A stretch of DNA of 64,000 nucleotides. Source: Liolophura sinensis (Eukaryota; Mollusca; Polyplacophora; Chitonida; Chitonidae). The first letter of the stretch is position 1. Each line of letters opens with the position of its first letter. A program made the position numbers and the translations under genes. The notes under the pieces are model-generated. The model saw nothing but the letters and a program-made list of their open reading frames with translations. It ran no database searches and had not been told where the DNA came from. The DNA is taken from contig NC_088305.1 of assembly GCF_032854445.1 (NCBI RefSeq), forward strand, positions 17,347,717 through 17,411,716, given 5' to 3'. Shown here in pieces: positions 23,633 to 36,095 of the stretch.

Positions 23633-26473
23633 GTAAGTAAAACGTGTCGTCTGAACTGTGAGAAGCATTGACGGGCATAATGTTACTAATAGGTGTAATG
23701 GCGTAATGTGCTCAGTGATGGTAGTGCTGGCACGTGTCAGTGTGAAGAGCAGCGGACACGGATCATCATGATCGAGGCACCAAAAAATCTGGGAAGTTTT
23801 GCTCACCTGCAGGGAAATACAAAATACTTCCCCATCGACGCTGCCCATGGGCATCATCTGAGCCCGGGGTCTGGTAATCCTGTTTTGGACAAGAAATGAT
23901 GTTCGTGTACGCTGGGATTTAAGAAAACATCTCTGTCATCGCAAATAAATTTCAATCGAATAAGATCTGAAAAACCGATTTTAAATCTAGAAGGGACTCG
24001 CTGTTCAAGTTTATATATTTTGACGCATATTTCTAGTTTGACAAAGTTTGTTTTACCTTGACGATTTTTTTTGTTTAACTTACGTACAAAACACATTATA
24101 CGTATAGTTATATTTATGTTAAGGTACAATGCCGCAAAAAAAGGTTGCTACCATGTCATTTGTTACTCATTTATGGTGGGGTTTATTTGTGTCTAACTTT
24201 TTTGGAGAAGCTTAGGCAGTTATTTAGGTGAAATTTTGTGCGCTCGTCGGCTTAAGGTTAAGTATCAATCATTAATTGTGAAGGCGATCACATTCTAGGT
24301 CAAAGAGTTTTTAAAGGATTCTTTAACAATGAATGGACGCGACAGAAATGCAGAGTATTTCTTTTGTATGTTTTGATCAAGAAAATCTGTCCAGTTTGCT
24401 GTACCTAGTGATGCACTCGGAGTGTCTTTACGTTTACTTATACGACGGCGGTCAGTTTTCTGGGTTGTAAAATCATACGGTGCGGGATAAAGCGTGGAAC
24501 TATTCGTGAGCTTTTCTAAGTGCGATGCTCAGACTTGGGCGGTATGGATGAAAAGCAAATGTTCTCTAAAACAAAACGTTAGAATCATAACGCAATAATA
24601 TATTACATATTGTTTTTATTTCTATATGTTTTTTTTTGTATTTATGTCAGAACCTGCAATCGATGAAGCAGATGCAGCAGCTCTCCTAGGACACATCGAA
24701 AAGAGGTCAGAATAACTCGGATTCATTAACATGCCTCGCACTAATTAAAAAGAACTTTTTATCCAGGTCACACCTATTCCTTCAGAAAGACTTGCTCTCT
24801 TCAGCACTGACTTCTAATTTGGAATTAACCTGCCGCTACTTCAGCTGCAGCTTTAAGTGAAAAGGATTGTAACATACTTGGCGAAGGTCGGTGATCTTCT
24901 ACAGAAACTCCTTGTTCGATGTAACTCACCAATAAAAAGTACAATGCGAAGTACACCGAAGGCGGGAGAAGGATTAACTCATCGTGTTGTTTAATGGTTC
25001 GTGTTTTTTTTGTTGGGTTTAAGGTAAAATAAATAGTCTAAGGTAGAGGCAATGTGACAAAATGCCATCATTATGCAATACAATTGTATCTTGTCCTGTT
25101 TGAACAGACCTTCTTCACAGAGCGCAAGATCCAGTTTACCTGACCTGACAGGATGGCACTGGCTTGGCTGGGACCCGAGCAACGACGAAGACACCGACAC
25201 CAATTCAGAAATCATCAGATCTCGCGATAGAATGCCTCGATGGTTCATGCGTCATGCCCGCCTGTGTGTCATCGTCACCTGTTGCCTTCTGTATCTACTA
25301 GCGATGTGTCTCTCTGTCAACTGCAACGAAACAAGCAGCCAGAGTTTCCCTGATAACGCCTCACTTAAGGCTACCAAGTCGTGTACCATGAAAGTGTGGA
25401 TACAAATCCTGCGGAGTCTAAAGTTCCCATTAATATCTATCCTCGGCGTCATTAGCATCTCTTTCGTTACCAGACTGGTGTTTTTCCTATGTGCGCTTTA
25501 CACGTGGCGGTGTCAGTTTCAACGGTCAGCCGTCGCCTCATTTGGACCTTTTACAAAACCTGCAAAACTGCTTCAAATGTTCATCATTGTCTGTCTAGTT
25601 ATCGCCATTTATACACTCTGCTCCCTAGCTTTCAACGAGGACTTGACGTTCGAATGGGCAGAAGTTTTTGCCCCTGCTGGATTAGCCACCATCATAACGG
25701 TAAGCCTAGGCATAGAAGGGGACACCGAGTTCGAGAAGAATTTCCAGCACAAGAATGAAAAAGACGGTTACGTGTATGGTCTGGCTCATGCGTACTTTCA
25801 AGATTTGCTCGAAGCCTTCCTGACACCCCGGGGTCAACGGCAGACTCTCCTGAGGGGGTGGAGCGACTACGGTCCTTCGGAAACCTTCCTCGTTCTTCTT
25901 GTAGAATGTAATCATTTTGCTGAAGAGGTATTTATGAATGAGGAGTTGGCTCAAGATGTTGAGATTGTTGACACAAAAAATGGTGTGTTTTTGCTGAGAA
26001 TTACCTTGGGGCGTAAAAATGATCGTTTTTTCTACGTTCATGTGCCCGTGTTGATCAACGAGCATCTGCTATCAGTGCACGACTGGTTCCGCTCCGATGG
26101 CCGCACCCGTCTGCCTCTAGACGAACAGAAGGCAGAGTACGAGGCTACTTTGAACAAGCTTCTACGTGACAAACGACAGGCGGTGGACGGGGCGCTGGGA
26201 AGGGTGCTTTTTTGGCGAATTCCAAATGTTTCCGTCCAGCGTATCCCTGACATTCTTCGCCGTGGCCTCTATCGTGCATTCGGAACGCCAAATTCAGATT
26301 CATTCCTAGAGAATATCTCGCAAGTTTGGGCTCAAAACACTGATAACAAGGCGATTGGGAGTCCTGAGAAGGTCCGGCGAAGAATATCTAATAGCGACAG
26401 AAGCTCAAGCAATCGTGATTCTGCTATGTCTGGGTTCAGCGGATGGTCCACGTGTTCCACTGGAACATGTTAA
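23563..26473 (+). CDS. Divergent STING homologue (stimulator of interferon genes)
   Basis: STING is an ER membrane receptor for cyclic dinucleotides that signals in innate immunity (family knowledge). Exons 23563-23632, 24651-24705 and 25108-26473 join in phases 1 and 2 to give 496 aa. Seen: an acidic cytosolic N-terminus of about 93 residues; four hydrophobic segments (about 94-112, 147-175, 196-217, 227-244), with possible N-glycosylation sites between the first two; then GYVYGLAHAYFQDLL (about 262-276), which matches the helix of human STING around GLAWSYYIGYL. Next come a hydrophobic strand FLVLLVEC, a VEIVD strand, FFYVHVPV, a helix ending EATLNKLL, and RVLFWRIPNVS, in the same order as human STING. 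The tail (about 434-496) is Ser-rich. There is no TIR domain. Several ligand-contact positions differ from human STING. Homology call is from remembered family sequence, not a search. Confidence 0.82.
24651..24705 (+). CDS. STING-like gene, 55-nt second coding exon
   Basis: Flanked by a T-rich acceptor (TTTATGTCAG) and a GTCAGA donor. It keeps the frame from the first exon into the large exon and encodes EPAIDEADAAALLGHIEK, an acidic, Ala-rich stretch. Too short to stand out as an ORF on its own. Confidence 0.7.
25108..26473 (+). CDS. STING-like gene, large third exon
   Basis: Acceptor GAACAG ends at 25107; entry in phase 2 rebuilds an AGA codon. This one exon encodes all four membrane segments, the whole ligand-binding-like domain and the tail, ending in TAA. 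Human STING spreads the same region over several exons. Confidence 0.85.
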
Positions 26474-26539
26474 GGATATAATGTAATGATCTTCATATAT
26501 GCATTCTTAATTTTTTAAGCTAATTATTTTTTGTTGGCT

Positions 26540-26735
26540 TGTAAACCTTGTGGTAAAAGATGCAATCCTTGTGGCAAGGGATATAATTCTTGTGGTAAAG
26601 AATGTAAACCTTCTGGTAAGGGATTTAAACCTTGTGATAAGGAATTTAAACCTTGTGGTAAGCGATGTAAGTCACGTGGTAAACGATGTAAGCCATGTGG
26701 TAAGCGATGTAAACCTTGTGGAAAGAGATGTAATT
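26540..26735 (+). repeat. 21-bp minisatellite just after the STING-like stop codon
   Basis: About nine copies of a 21-bp unit containing CCTTGTGGTAAG start 67 bp after the STING-like stop. Because 21 is a multiple of three, several frames stay open; one plus-strand frame reads KPCGKRC heptads. No signal peptide, splice signal or known family supports a protein. It may lie in the STING-like 3'UTR. Confidence 0.85.
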
Positions 26736-26935
26736 CAGATGGCAGCAAAACCTGTTATATTATTGTTCTGCACAACTATATAGCGCTCAACATTGATGGC
26801 TCTTTTTAAGTTGTGGAGATTTCGATATGTATCCATGTGGTGTTTTACCACCAAGTACATTCTGTTTGTTACGGACGGCTGTTTCACGAACCATTTCAAA
26901 CCGTCCATCCACCTTGGTATCTCCCCCCTCCCAAA

Positions 26936-27020
26936 TAAATGACGTATGTGGGAAGGTCTGTCGGCAACCTGCGGATGGTCGTGGGTTTTCGCCGGGCTCT
27001 GCCCGGTTTCATAAATAAAT
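26936..27020 (+). mobile_element. SINE-A central fragment
   Basis: GTGGGAAGGTCTGTCGGCAA to CTGCCCGGTTTC, fused straight to ATAAATAAAT; head and most of the tail missing. Confidence 0.8.
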
Positions 27021-27059
27021 GAAAAATTGTTTCCATTAAATGCTAGAAGGTGCATAAGT

Positions 27060-28620
27060 CTGACTCAACTTTATTCCACTTCTTTAGCAAATAGTTTGTT
27101 ACCAGAATTTTGTTAAGGATCTGAAATTGCATTTACTGGATGTTTGCTACTATGTGTATACCAAAAAGGTTGCTGTAACAGGAAGGTTTGAGGAAATTAT
27201 CTTCTCTATCTGTTAGCAAACTACTTATGAAACGCACTCCGTTATCTGCCCAATTAGCAATAGCTTTCGATTCTACAATCGGAATAAGATCGAGCAGATT
27301 TTCATCAAAATTGGAATTAACTATTTATTTCCAATCATGTCTTTAGAATTCGACTGGGAACTCGTCTGATCCTGGTGATTTTCTGTTTTTTATTCTAGAT
27401 ATAGCTTCTGGATAACTGCTGGTAAAAATCATGAAGTTCTCGTAAAAAACTTTGTTCGTCGTCTATGAACCCAGCATTTAGTAATGGTTTTTACTATGTT
27501 GTTATTCATTTCTAATGAGCAAAAAAGGTTCTGCTGTATTTGCGTTAGGCCCCATAACGGCATCTGTTTTCCATTTGCGTACCTCTTATAATTCCAACTG
27601 TAGTTCTGAAAGTCTCGATTTTAGTCCATCAACATTGTTAGCATTGGAATAACCAATATTATTTTCGACAGTAAAAAATTTACATTCAATTTCCTTTTCC
27701 TTTTTGCATTTTATTACTTTTTTTGGTACCAGAATAGGGAGTGGTTTTGCTGCGTACTTCAGCTTTTATCAGTTCAAAAAGTGATTGGCCATCTACAGTT
27801 TAACACGTTTTTTTTCAAATCTTCTATGTCTCCTGATTCATAGCACTGGTCGAGAGATCAATGGTTTTTATTACAAGTGTTACATAATCTTCGTCAGCCA
27901 ATAAAGAAGTGTTACATCTCCAATATCCACAACCTCGTTCTCGCTGTGTCAGGCAAACATTTAGTTTGGTTAAATTTTGACGAGAACGATAGGAAATACT
28001 GATATCCACCTGTGCTCCTAATGGAACTAAATCTTCAGAAATTGGAAAATAATCTAGGGGACTTTGCTTCAGTCCTGTACTGGTGTTTTGCCGCCGGGTG
28101 AACCGTCGGGTTGTGGGAGTTGTGATACCTCCAAATGTCTGTCAGACAAATCCTTAACTCGGCGTCTAGAAGTTCAAGTCTTATCTTTTTAATATTATTT
28201 CTGACAGTTAAATGTCTACTGCAAAGTTTTGAAAGCAGTTCCAGTGACCGCACGAGACAGTTTCGTCCAGAAAAAGTCATAGAGCATATTTGCCTTGGTT
28301 TTAGTCTTGAAAACACGATGGAGATACATAAACCTTTATCCTTTAAATGTCTTCATCATTCCTACATGTAGTTAAATCACCGCCCAGAAAGACCTGTGTC
28401 CGGACACAGATCAGTCCGTTTCGTACCTGCCCGTTGATCACAACATCAGTGTACGTGTTAGTCATGAAAGAGAGAAATTCGACATGGGCAAAGACCGAGT
28501 GTTGCGTGCCGACATGTCCCCTACTCAGCACTGTACCATTGTTATCGTACGTTATTCAAACCGAAATCAAAATCGCCATAATCACATTCATCACAGTATT
28601 CTGTCGTCTCATCTTCTGAG
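27060..28620 (-). pseudogene. L1-like LINE relic (endonuclease and RT start)
   Basis: Minus strand, from high to low coordinates: FLGGDLTTCRNDED (about 28390; APE-endonuclease GGDFN-like), GYWRCNTSLLADEDYV (about 27900), then AISRIKNRKSPGSDEFPVEF (about 27355-27415), the L1-type RT start NGKSPGSDG.PVEFY. Many stops and shifts. 3' RT motifs are missing, so it is truncated near the SINE fragment at 27020. Confidence 0.65.
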
Positions 28621-30004
28621 CGCGTTTCGCATGTTTAGCACTAATACTGACCTTCACTGATCTAAATCAGGTAAATACTGACAATGATGACACTGACAGA
28701 AACATATGAAAGCTCCGACGTTTAATAACTGTACGATACAGTCATTGAACAATAATATTAATAGAACGTGACATCGATTACAATCTCCAGTCGACGTCGG
28801 AAGGCTCCGAACTTCAATACTGACGCGGGTTGTAAATATTTAAAATATTTTATTTTATTACCTGCTAAAAAAAAGTCAGTCTGGCCCAGTTAGCATCAGT
28901 TTTCCGTCCCCAAAATACTCTTTATGATCATAAATTTGTTATATGACGACCTTCCGGGGGTATACGGTTAATTTTTTGCTTCGTCCGTTAATATATTCCC
29001 TCGACTTCGCCTGAAATACTTGGAACTTGTAAGTTTGAACAATATTATGGCAAATGCGTCATCAAAGCTGTCAGGAGTTTTTGCACAACATGCCATTTTT
29101 GATTTCAGACTTTTTGTCAACTCCTCACTTCGTCTAGTTTTACACTCCATGCTGTAGTTCATTGTATCAGATACACTTGTGAGTACTGTGGTATGCCCTG
29201 GAATTGACGTTGAACGCTGTTTTGAGTATGGAACTTGTGAGTATCCATGTGGAACGCACCTTCATACTTTACGAGTGGTATACGAACGTCGCACTTGACC
29301 TTTACATTAAAGAAATTTCAGGACAATCTTAACCTGGACTAAAATATGCAAAGTGACTACTGACTAATTAAAATAAGGAATCAAAGGTATCTAGACATTT
29401 ATTTTCAGCTTTTTTAGTTTTGTTTGTAAGGTGATATGTTTGATCTTTCCCCGTAAAAGATGTTCTATACCAAGCAACGCTGCTCTACATTGTGCCGACC
29501 ACAGTTGTCGAAAGGTTAAAGAAATATAGAGTGATAACCTCTTCATACATTCCCAGCAATCTTTGAAGATCCGTATCGAAGAGAGTTTGCCAAGTAAACT
29601 TATAATTTTTTAAATAAGAAAACATCAAAAATGCACATTTTACGAAGTGGAAAGGCCTAAATGGAATGTCATGAGTAACACGCCTTTGTACTCAAAATGA
29701 ATGCTCAACAACTTACTTATGCCCTAGGCTATAACAAGCTTTTTTAACTCAAATTGACACGTTTTAAAGGTGAGTGCCATTTGTGTACTTCAAAGGAACA
29801 TTTACCCTTGTACATTTGTCAACAATAAAGCCTATTTTAACACAAAATGAGTGCTGTCAGTATGCGTGACGAAGTGCTTGAAAGCATCACTAATAAACGT
29901 GGCGTCTCGGAAATATTAATAGTTAAGAAAGCATTATTTCGCAACTCAAATATAAGAATACTGTTGTAATGTGTAAGTGTAAACAAGTCCGGTTCCGGTT
30001 AATG
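28621..30004. other. Intergenic, no gene seen
   Basis: A 64-aa minus frame at 28968-29162 (KMACCAKTPDSFDDAF) is not recognised and has no splice context. Confidence 0.5.
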
Positions 30005-30012
30005 AGTCTATG

Positions 30013-30279
30013 GGGGCCTCCGTGGCTCAGTTGGTTAGCGCGATAGCGCAGCGTAATGACCCAGGAGTCTCTCACCAATGCGGTCGCTGTGAGTTCAAGT
30101 CCAGCTCATGCTGGCTTCCTCTCCGGCCGTAAGTGGGTAGGTCTGCCAACAACCTGCGGATTGTTGGGGGTTTCCCCCGGACTGTGCCCTGTTTCCGCCC
30201 ACCACAATGCTGGCCGCCGTCATATAAGTGAAATATTCCTGAGTACGGCGTAAAACACCAATCAAATAAATAAATAATT
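30013..30279 (+). mobile_element. SINE-A, full length, 8-bp target duplication
   Basis: AGTCTATG at 30005-30012 and 30280-30287; intact box A and box B. Confidence 0.92.
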
Positions 30280-30287
30280 AGTCTATG

Positions 30288-31958
30288 TCCACAGTTCATA
30301 CAATACTGACAAACCTTAACTTTGATTTTAACAATCTAATTGTTTTGTTTCGTTCATTCATTCTTGCACATGCATTCTATATTATTATATTTATATATGT
30401 TCATTGTACTCTGTGGGTCTTGTCAAAAAAGTGTGATAGACAAAGATGTACACTTATTCACTAAGTGGGTTACATCGGCTTTTAATATTATCGGCATGTC
30501 GGTGGCCTTACGTGAAAATCTGTAGTCAGTGATCCTGGGTGATAGTTGTACAGAGTGGTTGGGATTGCACGATAGTTTTACTTTGGTCTCCTTGCTTTTT
30601 CAGACAAAGTCTAGTGGACCATTTCTTACTAGATCTAAGTAACACCTGGTCACAGCCAGTTTTGTTTTTTGATTTATTTTAACAGCACCCTACATGAAGT
30701 AGACTAACGAGGCCGTTTGCAAAGTATCACACTTTTATCGCTCCTCTTCTTTACTGTCCATTCTGTTGTCTTTCGTGTTGAAATATTTAAATGGAAAAAA
30801 ACCAAGTTCACGTTTGGAAACGTCTTTGTGACTTCAGGGAAGTCTGTTTACGGGTATGTTGGTTTGTACGAGGGTTTGTGCATATTACCGGATAGTCAGA
30901 GCAGTTATACTATGTACGCTGTGTACATACATTCTACTTAGCTCAAAATACAGCATTTTCCACAAAAGCTAATGACAAGAACTTGGCATACACTTAGTTT
31001 CAACATGCGCCACAGCAAATATCTGCGTTACATCAATTATTGCGAATAAATTGCATACGTTCTCAGGCTGAAGCTGACACAAGTGTTAAGCAGCAACATC
31101 CATGTTGAGACAGCTCTAACATCCTGATATTTCATAGATGGCAGGAATATTATAATGGAAACCACTGCTAATTCGTATATTGTGTTAATACAGCTAAGCT
31201 GAATCAACAATAGCACATCTTATTCCCGTATTTCGCCCGATAATATTTTCTCACCTTGGCTCAATCCGGCTTTGACCCACCGCCTGGGTTCTGTCTCTTT
31301 CGATTTTCGTGCTTGGCTGATCATAGAAACCAATATCGCTATCTTAATGCTAAATACATGTGCACTTAATGGTGTTGATATGGCCACATCTGTTGTTCAC
31401 ACCAACTGGAGTATAAACATTCATTTGCATAAGGTAAGCCTGACTGCACAGAACTATGATTGAGGGACCGATTTCGTTAAGCAATTTACCACAAAACTCT
31501 ACGATTAAACCTTTAAGACAGTGCGTTGGTTATGGACCCAGAAAATAAGCATGTAACAGATGTACATTAACGAAACACTTAGACTGTCACGCTACGATCC
31601 ACATATATGGGTTCCAATACCCCTACGGATTTTCGACTTCATGTGTATTTGTTTGATTTCAGGCCATGAACATTGTGATTATATCTGCTATTAAGATTTG
31701 TCCTGGCAATGACATTAGAAAAAAGCTTTTAGTTGTGTAGAGGAGTCGTCTTGTATCCGTTAGAATATCCATACAGTTGAATTTAAGGGAATTTAAAGAA
31801 GATATTGATGACAATCTCTGGTTTCTCAGTAAACATCTCACGAATGGTAACATTAGACTAATTCCATTAAACAATGTCCTGTAGCCTCGCCTTTATCAAA
31901 CACCGAAGCAATCGATGAACTACAGGTAAGTACGTTTACCAGTTGAGGGCCTAAATTT
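30288..31958. other. Intergenic, no gene seen
   Basis: Short frames only; no domain, repeat or RNA gene recognised. Confidence 0.55.
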
Positions 31959-31971
31959 CTATTTGGATACT

Positions 31972-32233
31972 ACTCAGTTGGTTAGCGCGATAGCGCAGCC
32001 TAATGACCCAGGAGCCTCTCACCAATGCGGTCGCTGTGAGTTCAAGCCCATCTCATGCTGGCTTCCTCTCCGGCCGTATGTGGACGGGTCTGCCAGCAAC
32101 CTGAGGATGGTCGTGGGTTTCCCCCGCGCTAGGCCGGGTTTCCTCCCACCATAATGCTGGCCGCCATCTTATAAGTGAAATATTCCTTAGTGCGGCGTAA
32201 AGCACCAATGAAATAAATGAAAAAATAAATAAA
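31972..32233 (+). mobile_element. SINE-A, 12-bp target duplication
   Basis: TATTTGGATACT at 31960-31971 and 32234-32245. The first bases of the head (GGGGCCTCCGTGG) are missing, so it is slightly 5'-truncated. Confidence 0.92.
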
Positions 32234-32349
32234 TATTTGGATACTTTGCTAACCATTTGGTTCAAGCTCTTTAGTCAAACGATTTGAACCGAACGTTAAA
32301 GGCAATTGTGGAGCCCTCCCCCCCCCCAATAATCCCCCCCCCCAGAGAT

Positions 32350-32412
32350 CCTTCCCGGTTTCTTTCCACCAATATGCTGGCCACAGTCGTGAAAGTGAAA
32401 TATTATTGCGGG
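32350..32412 (+). mobile_element. SINE-A 3' fragment
   Basis: TTCCACCAATATGCTGGCCA then GTGAAAGTGAAATATTATTG, beside a C-rich stretch. Confidence 0.55.
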
Positions 32413-32869
32413 GCGTTTATGGTCAAGATGCTATTTTGGACTGACCCATCGACAGCGGAGAGCAAGCCACGTTTACAACAAAAAAATTGTTGTAGACCTG
32501 AAAGCTGATAACTGATATAGACATGCTCTCATACACGAATGGAAGCACAGACATAACTGAATCGCTATCCACCTCCGAAACTGGCTAAAAGATATTGAAC
32601 TAACTTTCAAAGTCTAAGAGTAAAAAGCTTTAGCCGACAGCGAAATATTTTTTTTTTGTGAAACGGGTTAGACAAGAAAGCTTAGCCTTTAAACTTTTTG
32701 TGAAAAGGACCACAGGAGATCAGCATCGTTCTCTTGGTTTCTAATTTAGAACACAATTAAACTGACACATCCTTTCTTTTGGAACGCCTAAATTTGCTAC
32801 TAAAATAACAATATTTAGGTTTTTTCCGCTCATTCACGATGTTGGTTACAGTTCAGTCGTATTTGTTTT

Positions 32870-33310
32870 ATGCTTTCCCCACCCTTCTACCGCGTTCAGT
32901 GAATGATACCCTACGGATTGAAGGTTCCGGACAGCGATTATTTGGAATAAATTCCCCAGGCCTGGACGCTTTGCATTGTTTTCCTGTGATTGTTTATTAA
33001 ATGTGATGGCAACACAAGCATTTTGAGCAATTCCAGGCCAACAATATCCAATACTTTTCAGTTAACATCACTGCATTTTTTTAATTTCATTCTGCTAAAA
33101 ACATGACACTAGGGGGCGGTTAATTTGCCAGTATTTATGCAATTAAAAGAAGTTACAAAAAAATCTTTCTCTGAGGTAAATTCACGTGATGCCGCATTTT
33201 GTTCATGCTTGACCCTTTTGTCAAATATCACACTGTCATCGATGTTCTGGTTTCGCTCTCTATGCTGTATTTTTTTTATTTATTATACGATATTTTTGAG
33301 GGACAAAGAC
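32870..33310 (+). repeat. Dispersed repeat family C, long copy
   Basis: Shares with 10840-11280 the left part (GAGCAATTCCAGGCCAACA, TTAACATCACTGCAT), CTAGGGGGCGGTTAATTTG and the core TATCACACTGTCATCGATG. Confidence 0.75.
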
Positions 33311-33859
33311 GTTATTTTTAAAAATCGTATGTTTACATAGAACATAATAAAGTATATAAGGTTTATATCAGATTTTTTAACTAAAATTCCGGTACAGCAT
33401 GAGTCTTTTTGTGGTATTTACGGAAATGCCTTTTGACTTGCCCACTGAATGCGCTTTCAAAGACTGACCCAAATATCCCTGATATACCTGGGAAAGTACT
33501 TGTTTGTACAAAGCTATTAAGGACGGTTTGCTTCATGCATTGTGAGAGTTCAGTCTGATAAAATGATTTAATTAGTGATATGCCAGAAGAAATTTGCAAA
33601 GAATTTTCCAGCCGTTATAAATTAAGCATAGTTAAAATGTATTCAGGATTTCACTGCTCCAGTCCAGTAGTCGAGTTCCCCCAATAGACAGCCACTGGTT
33701 GATCTACACAGAATAACTTGAGATTTATGAACTACACATTTTATGGAACTAGGAAGTTTCGAGAGTGATTTTTGTTCAGTTAAGGATGCAGATAATTTAT
33801 ATGCTGATAACTGAAATATGGCATTTAATCTATTGTTTGTCTTTCTGCCATTTTCCTTA

Positions 33860-33967
33860 CAATGAGCCTGGTTTAGCCATCATAATAAATGGCATAAAGC
33901 TGACCAACGCCGTGTAAGTGAAATAATGTTAAGTACTGGGTGAAGCACCCATCAGATAAATAAATTT
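33860..33967 (+). mobile_element. SINE-A 3' fragment, degraded
   Basis: CCATCATAATAAATGGC, GCCGTGTAAGTGAAATAATG and an ATAAATAAAT end. Confidence 0.6.
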
Positions 33968-34195
33968 TTATTGATGTTGCGTTATTGTGGTGCAGTGAAA
34001 GTGGCGATGAATCTTTTTCTAGGTGTTCTTGACACTATCTAATTTGAATTACCATTGACGGTCATCGTTTTAAGAGAGGCTTGGCAAGTTCCTTGCGAAC
34101 GGTGGGTGCATGCTCCGGGCAACCCATAAAACTTCCACCCATAAAACTAACCTCGTTTTAGCAGAGAAAAAACTCTCGATATTAAACGTCAATAA

Positions 34196-34312
34196 ATAAA
34201 AAACCGGGCAGAAAACCACGATTATCCGCAGGCTGCTGACAGACCTTCCTTCCCACGTACAGTCGGAGAGGAAGCCAGCATGAGCTGGACTTGAACTCAC
34301 AGCAACAGCCGT
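34196..34312 (-). mobile_element. SINE-A 5' half
   Basis: Plus strand reads AAACCGGGCAGAAAACC to GACTTGAACTCACAGC, the reverse of the head and centre; 3' tail absent. Confidence 0.8.
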
Positions 34313-35284
34313 TCACCATAAATTACAGTCATCAATTTAGTACAGTTCCACCACCAGTCAAGCCGAATGTGGTAATCTATGCCAAATTAACCACTAGACA
34401 TTAGTGCGTCTCCCGTATGCATTTAACCATGTATGCAGTATGTAGAACTAAATCCATGAAACATGAAATGCCAATATTTATGTACAGTAACTTTATAGGT
34501 TATATCCATATCCAATATTTGACCCTACAGTCACAGAATATGACAAAATGAAAACAGACTTATTACTCCTTGGCTGACAATTGGAATCACAGAAAAAGCT
34601 TTTGGGATGGTCACGCCCGGCTATCAATGATCGTCGTTTTTTTGTGGACTATTCTTTGTTATCCGTGGGATAAACAGTTATATTTGTTAAGATACTGTCT
34701 AGCAAAGAATAACGAGCAGAGACTATAAGCTCGTTTTGATGGGGAAGAAAAAAATATATCAAACTACTCAAATGAGGTTATTGTCTTTTATTAAAAAGGC
34801 TAAGAAAGCAAAAGAGGGGTTACAAGGAATCTTAATAAATACAGCCTGGATGTTCGCTGTTAGCGGGTTCGTACCTACAGAAACGAGTTTATTTGCAATA
34901 AACCTGCATATATCATGAACAAATTAACTTTTTGATACCATACTAATGTTAAGGAACCTTTCTCCACGTATATACCATCTTCTTTGTAATCCGCCTCACC
35001 CTGTAAATAGGAATTTTTCAGTTGGATAGGACCATTGCATAAATACGTGCAGTGTCCTGAGGTGAATAAACAAGATATGTCATAGTTTTTATTATAGATC
35101 CTTAATCGCTTCTTGAAGTTATTCAGATTCTAATTATAAGGAGCAGTTACAAACATAACAGGATACAAAGCAAAACACCCCCAAAATAATAGGGGACTTT
35201 CCCCAGGACAAAAGCAGAGACGACACAGAATTAAAACACTAACAAACACTACAGCTTACGAATATGTCATCAACATACTAGGAA

Positions 35285-35428
35285 ACTTAAAACCATCCGC
35301 AGGTTGCTGTCATACCTTTCCACGTGCGGCCAGAGAGGAAACCAGCATGAGCTGGACTTGAACTCACAGCCCATGGGTCATTACGCTGCGCTAGCATCGC
35401 TAACCAACTGAGCCACGGAGGCCCCTAA
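35285..35428 (-). mobile_element. SINE-A 5' half with intact head
   Basis: Ends in CTAACCAACTGAGCCACGGA, the reversed box A; 3' half missing. Confidence 0.85.
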
Positions 35429-35984
35429 CAACATAGTACTTCTATGGTACAACTATCCATGCAAACGTTCTAACTAATCGTCATCTTGTCAGCTGAAGGC
35501 TTATATTTCCTTCACTCGAACAAGTTCAAGGATGTTTTCTTGTTTGGTGAAGTTAGAGCGCCAAGGGTATACAGAGTGACCTAAAAATGCGAGCTTTTTT
35601 ATGCGGGTATTTATGTTGTAAAAACGTGCTAAGCGGGGTGATCAGATAGAATAATGTACGCGTCATGATACGCGTCACGGACTAACGCTTTGCAATAAAG
35701 CTCCTGCCAGCGTATTCACGGTGTAATAAATCCGTTCCTGTCAGCGTATTCATGGTGATATGAATCGACGGGTATTTGAAACACCAAATAGGGATAATCG
35801 AAAATACAAATGAATGCACTGGAGCATGAATCCATTTGAGTTTCAAAACATTTCAGGGTATAAAATTCGGAAGGTAAATGAAATACATTTCGGGATGAAG
35901 TGCAAGTTGGTGAAGTGCAACAGCCGAAATTCGAGGACAAGCTGCGAACGTTCTGAGCGGTAGGTATAAAAGTTAAACTTTAAG

Positions 35985-36095
35985 ACTATTAACAAAAACT
36001 TGTACGAGTGAAACTGACAAGAGGCAGAATTTCATAGGTTACTTGTGACCATTTTTGTAACTATCGCACTTTAACTAACGTGTTTATATCTTCAC
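35985..36095 (+). repeat. Dispersed repeat family C, core
   Basis: TGACAAGAGGCAGAATTTCA, GTTACTTGTGACCATTTTTG and TAACTATCGCACTTTAAC. Confidence 0.6.

Noticed and set aside
30011-30110. tRNA-like box A and box B
   Set aside because: Head of a full-length SINE-A; no acceptor-stem pairing expected of a functional tRNA.
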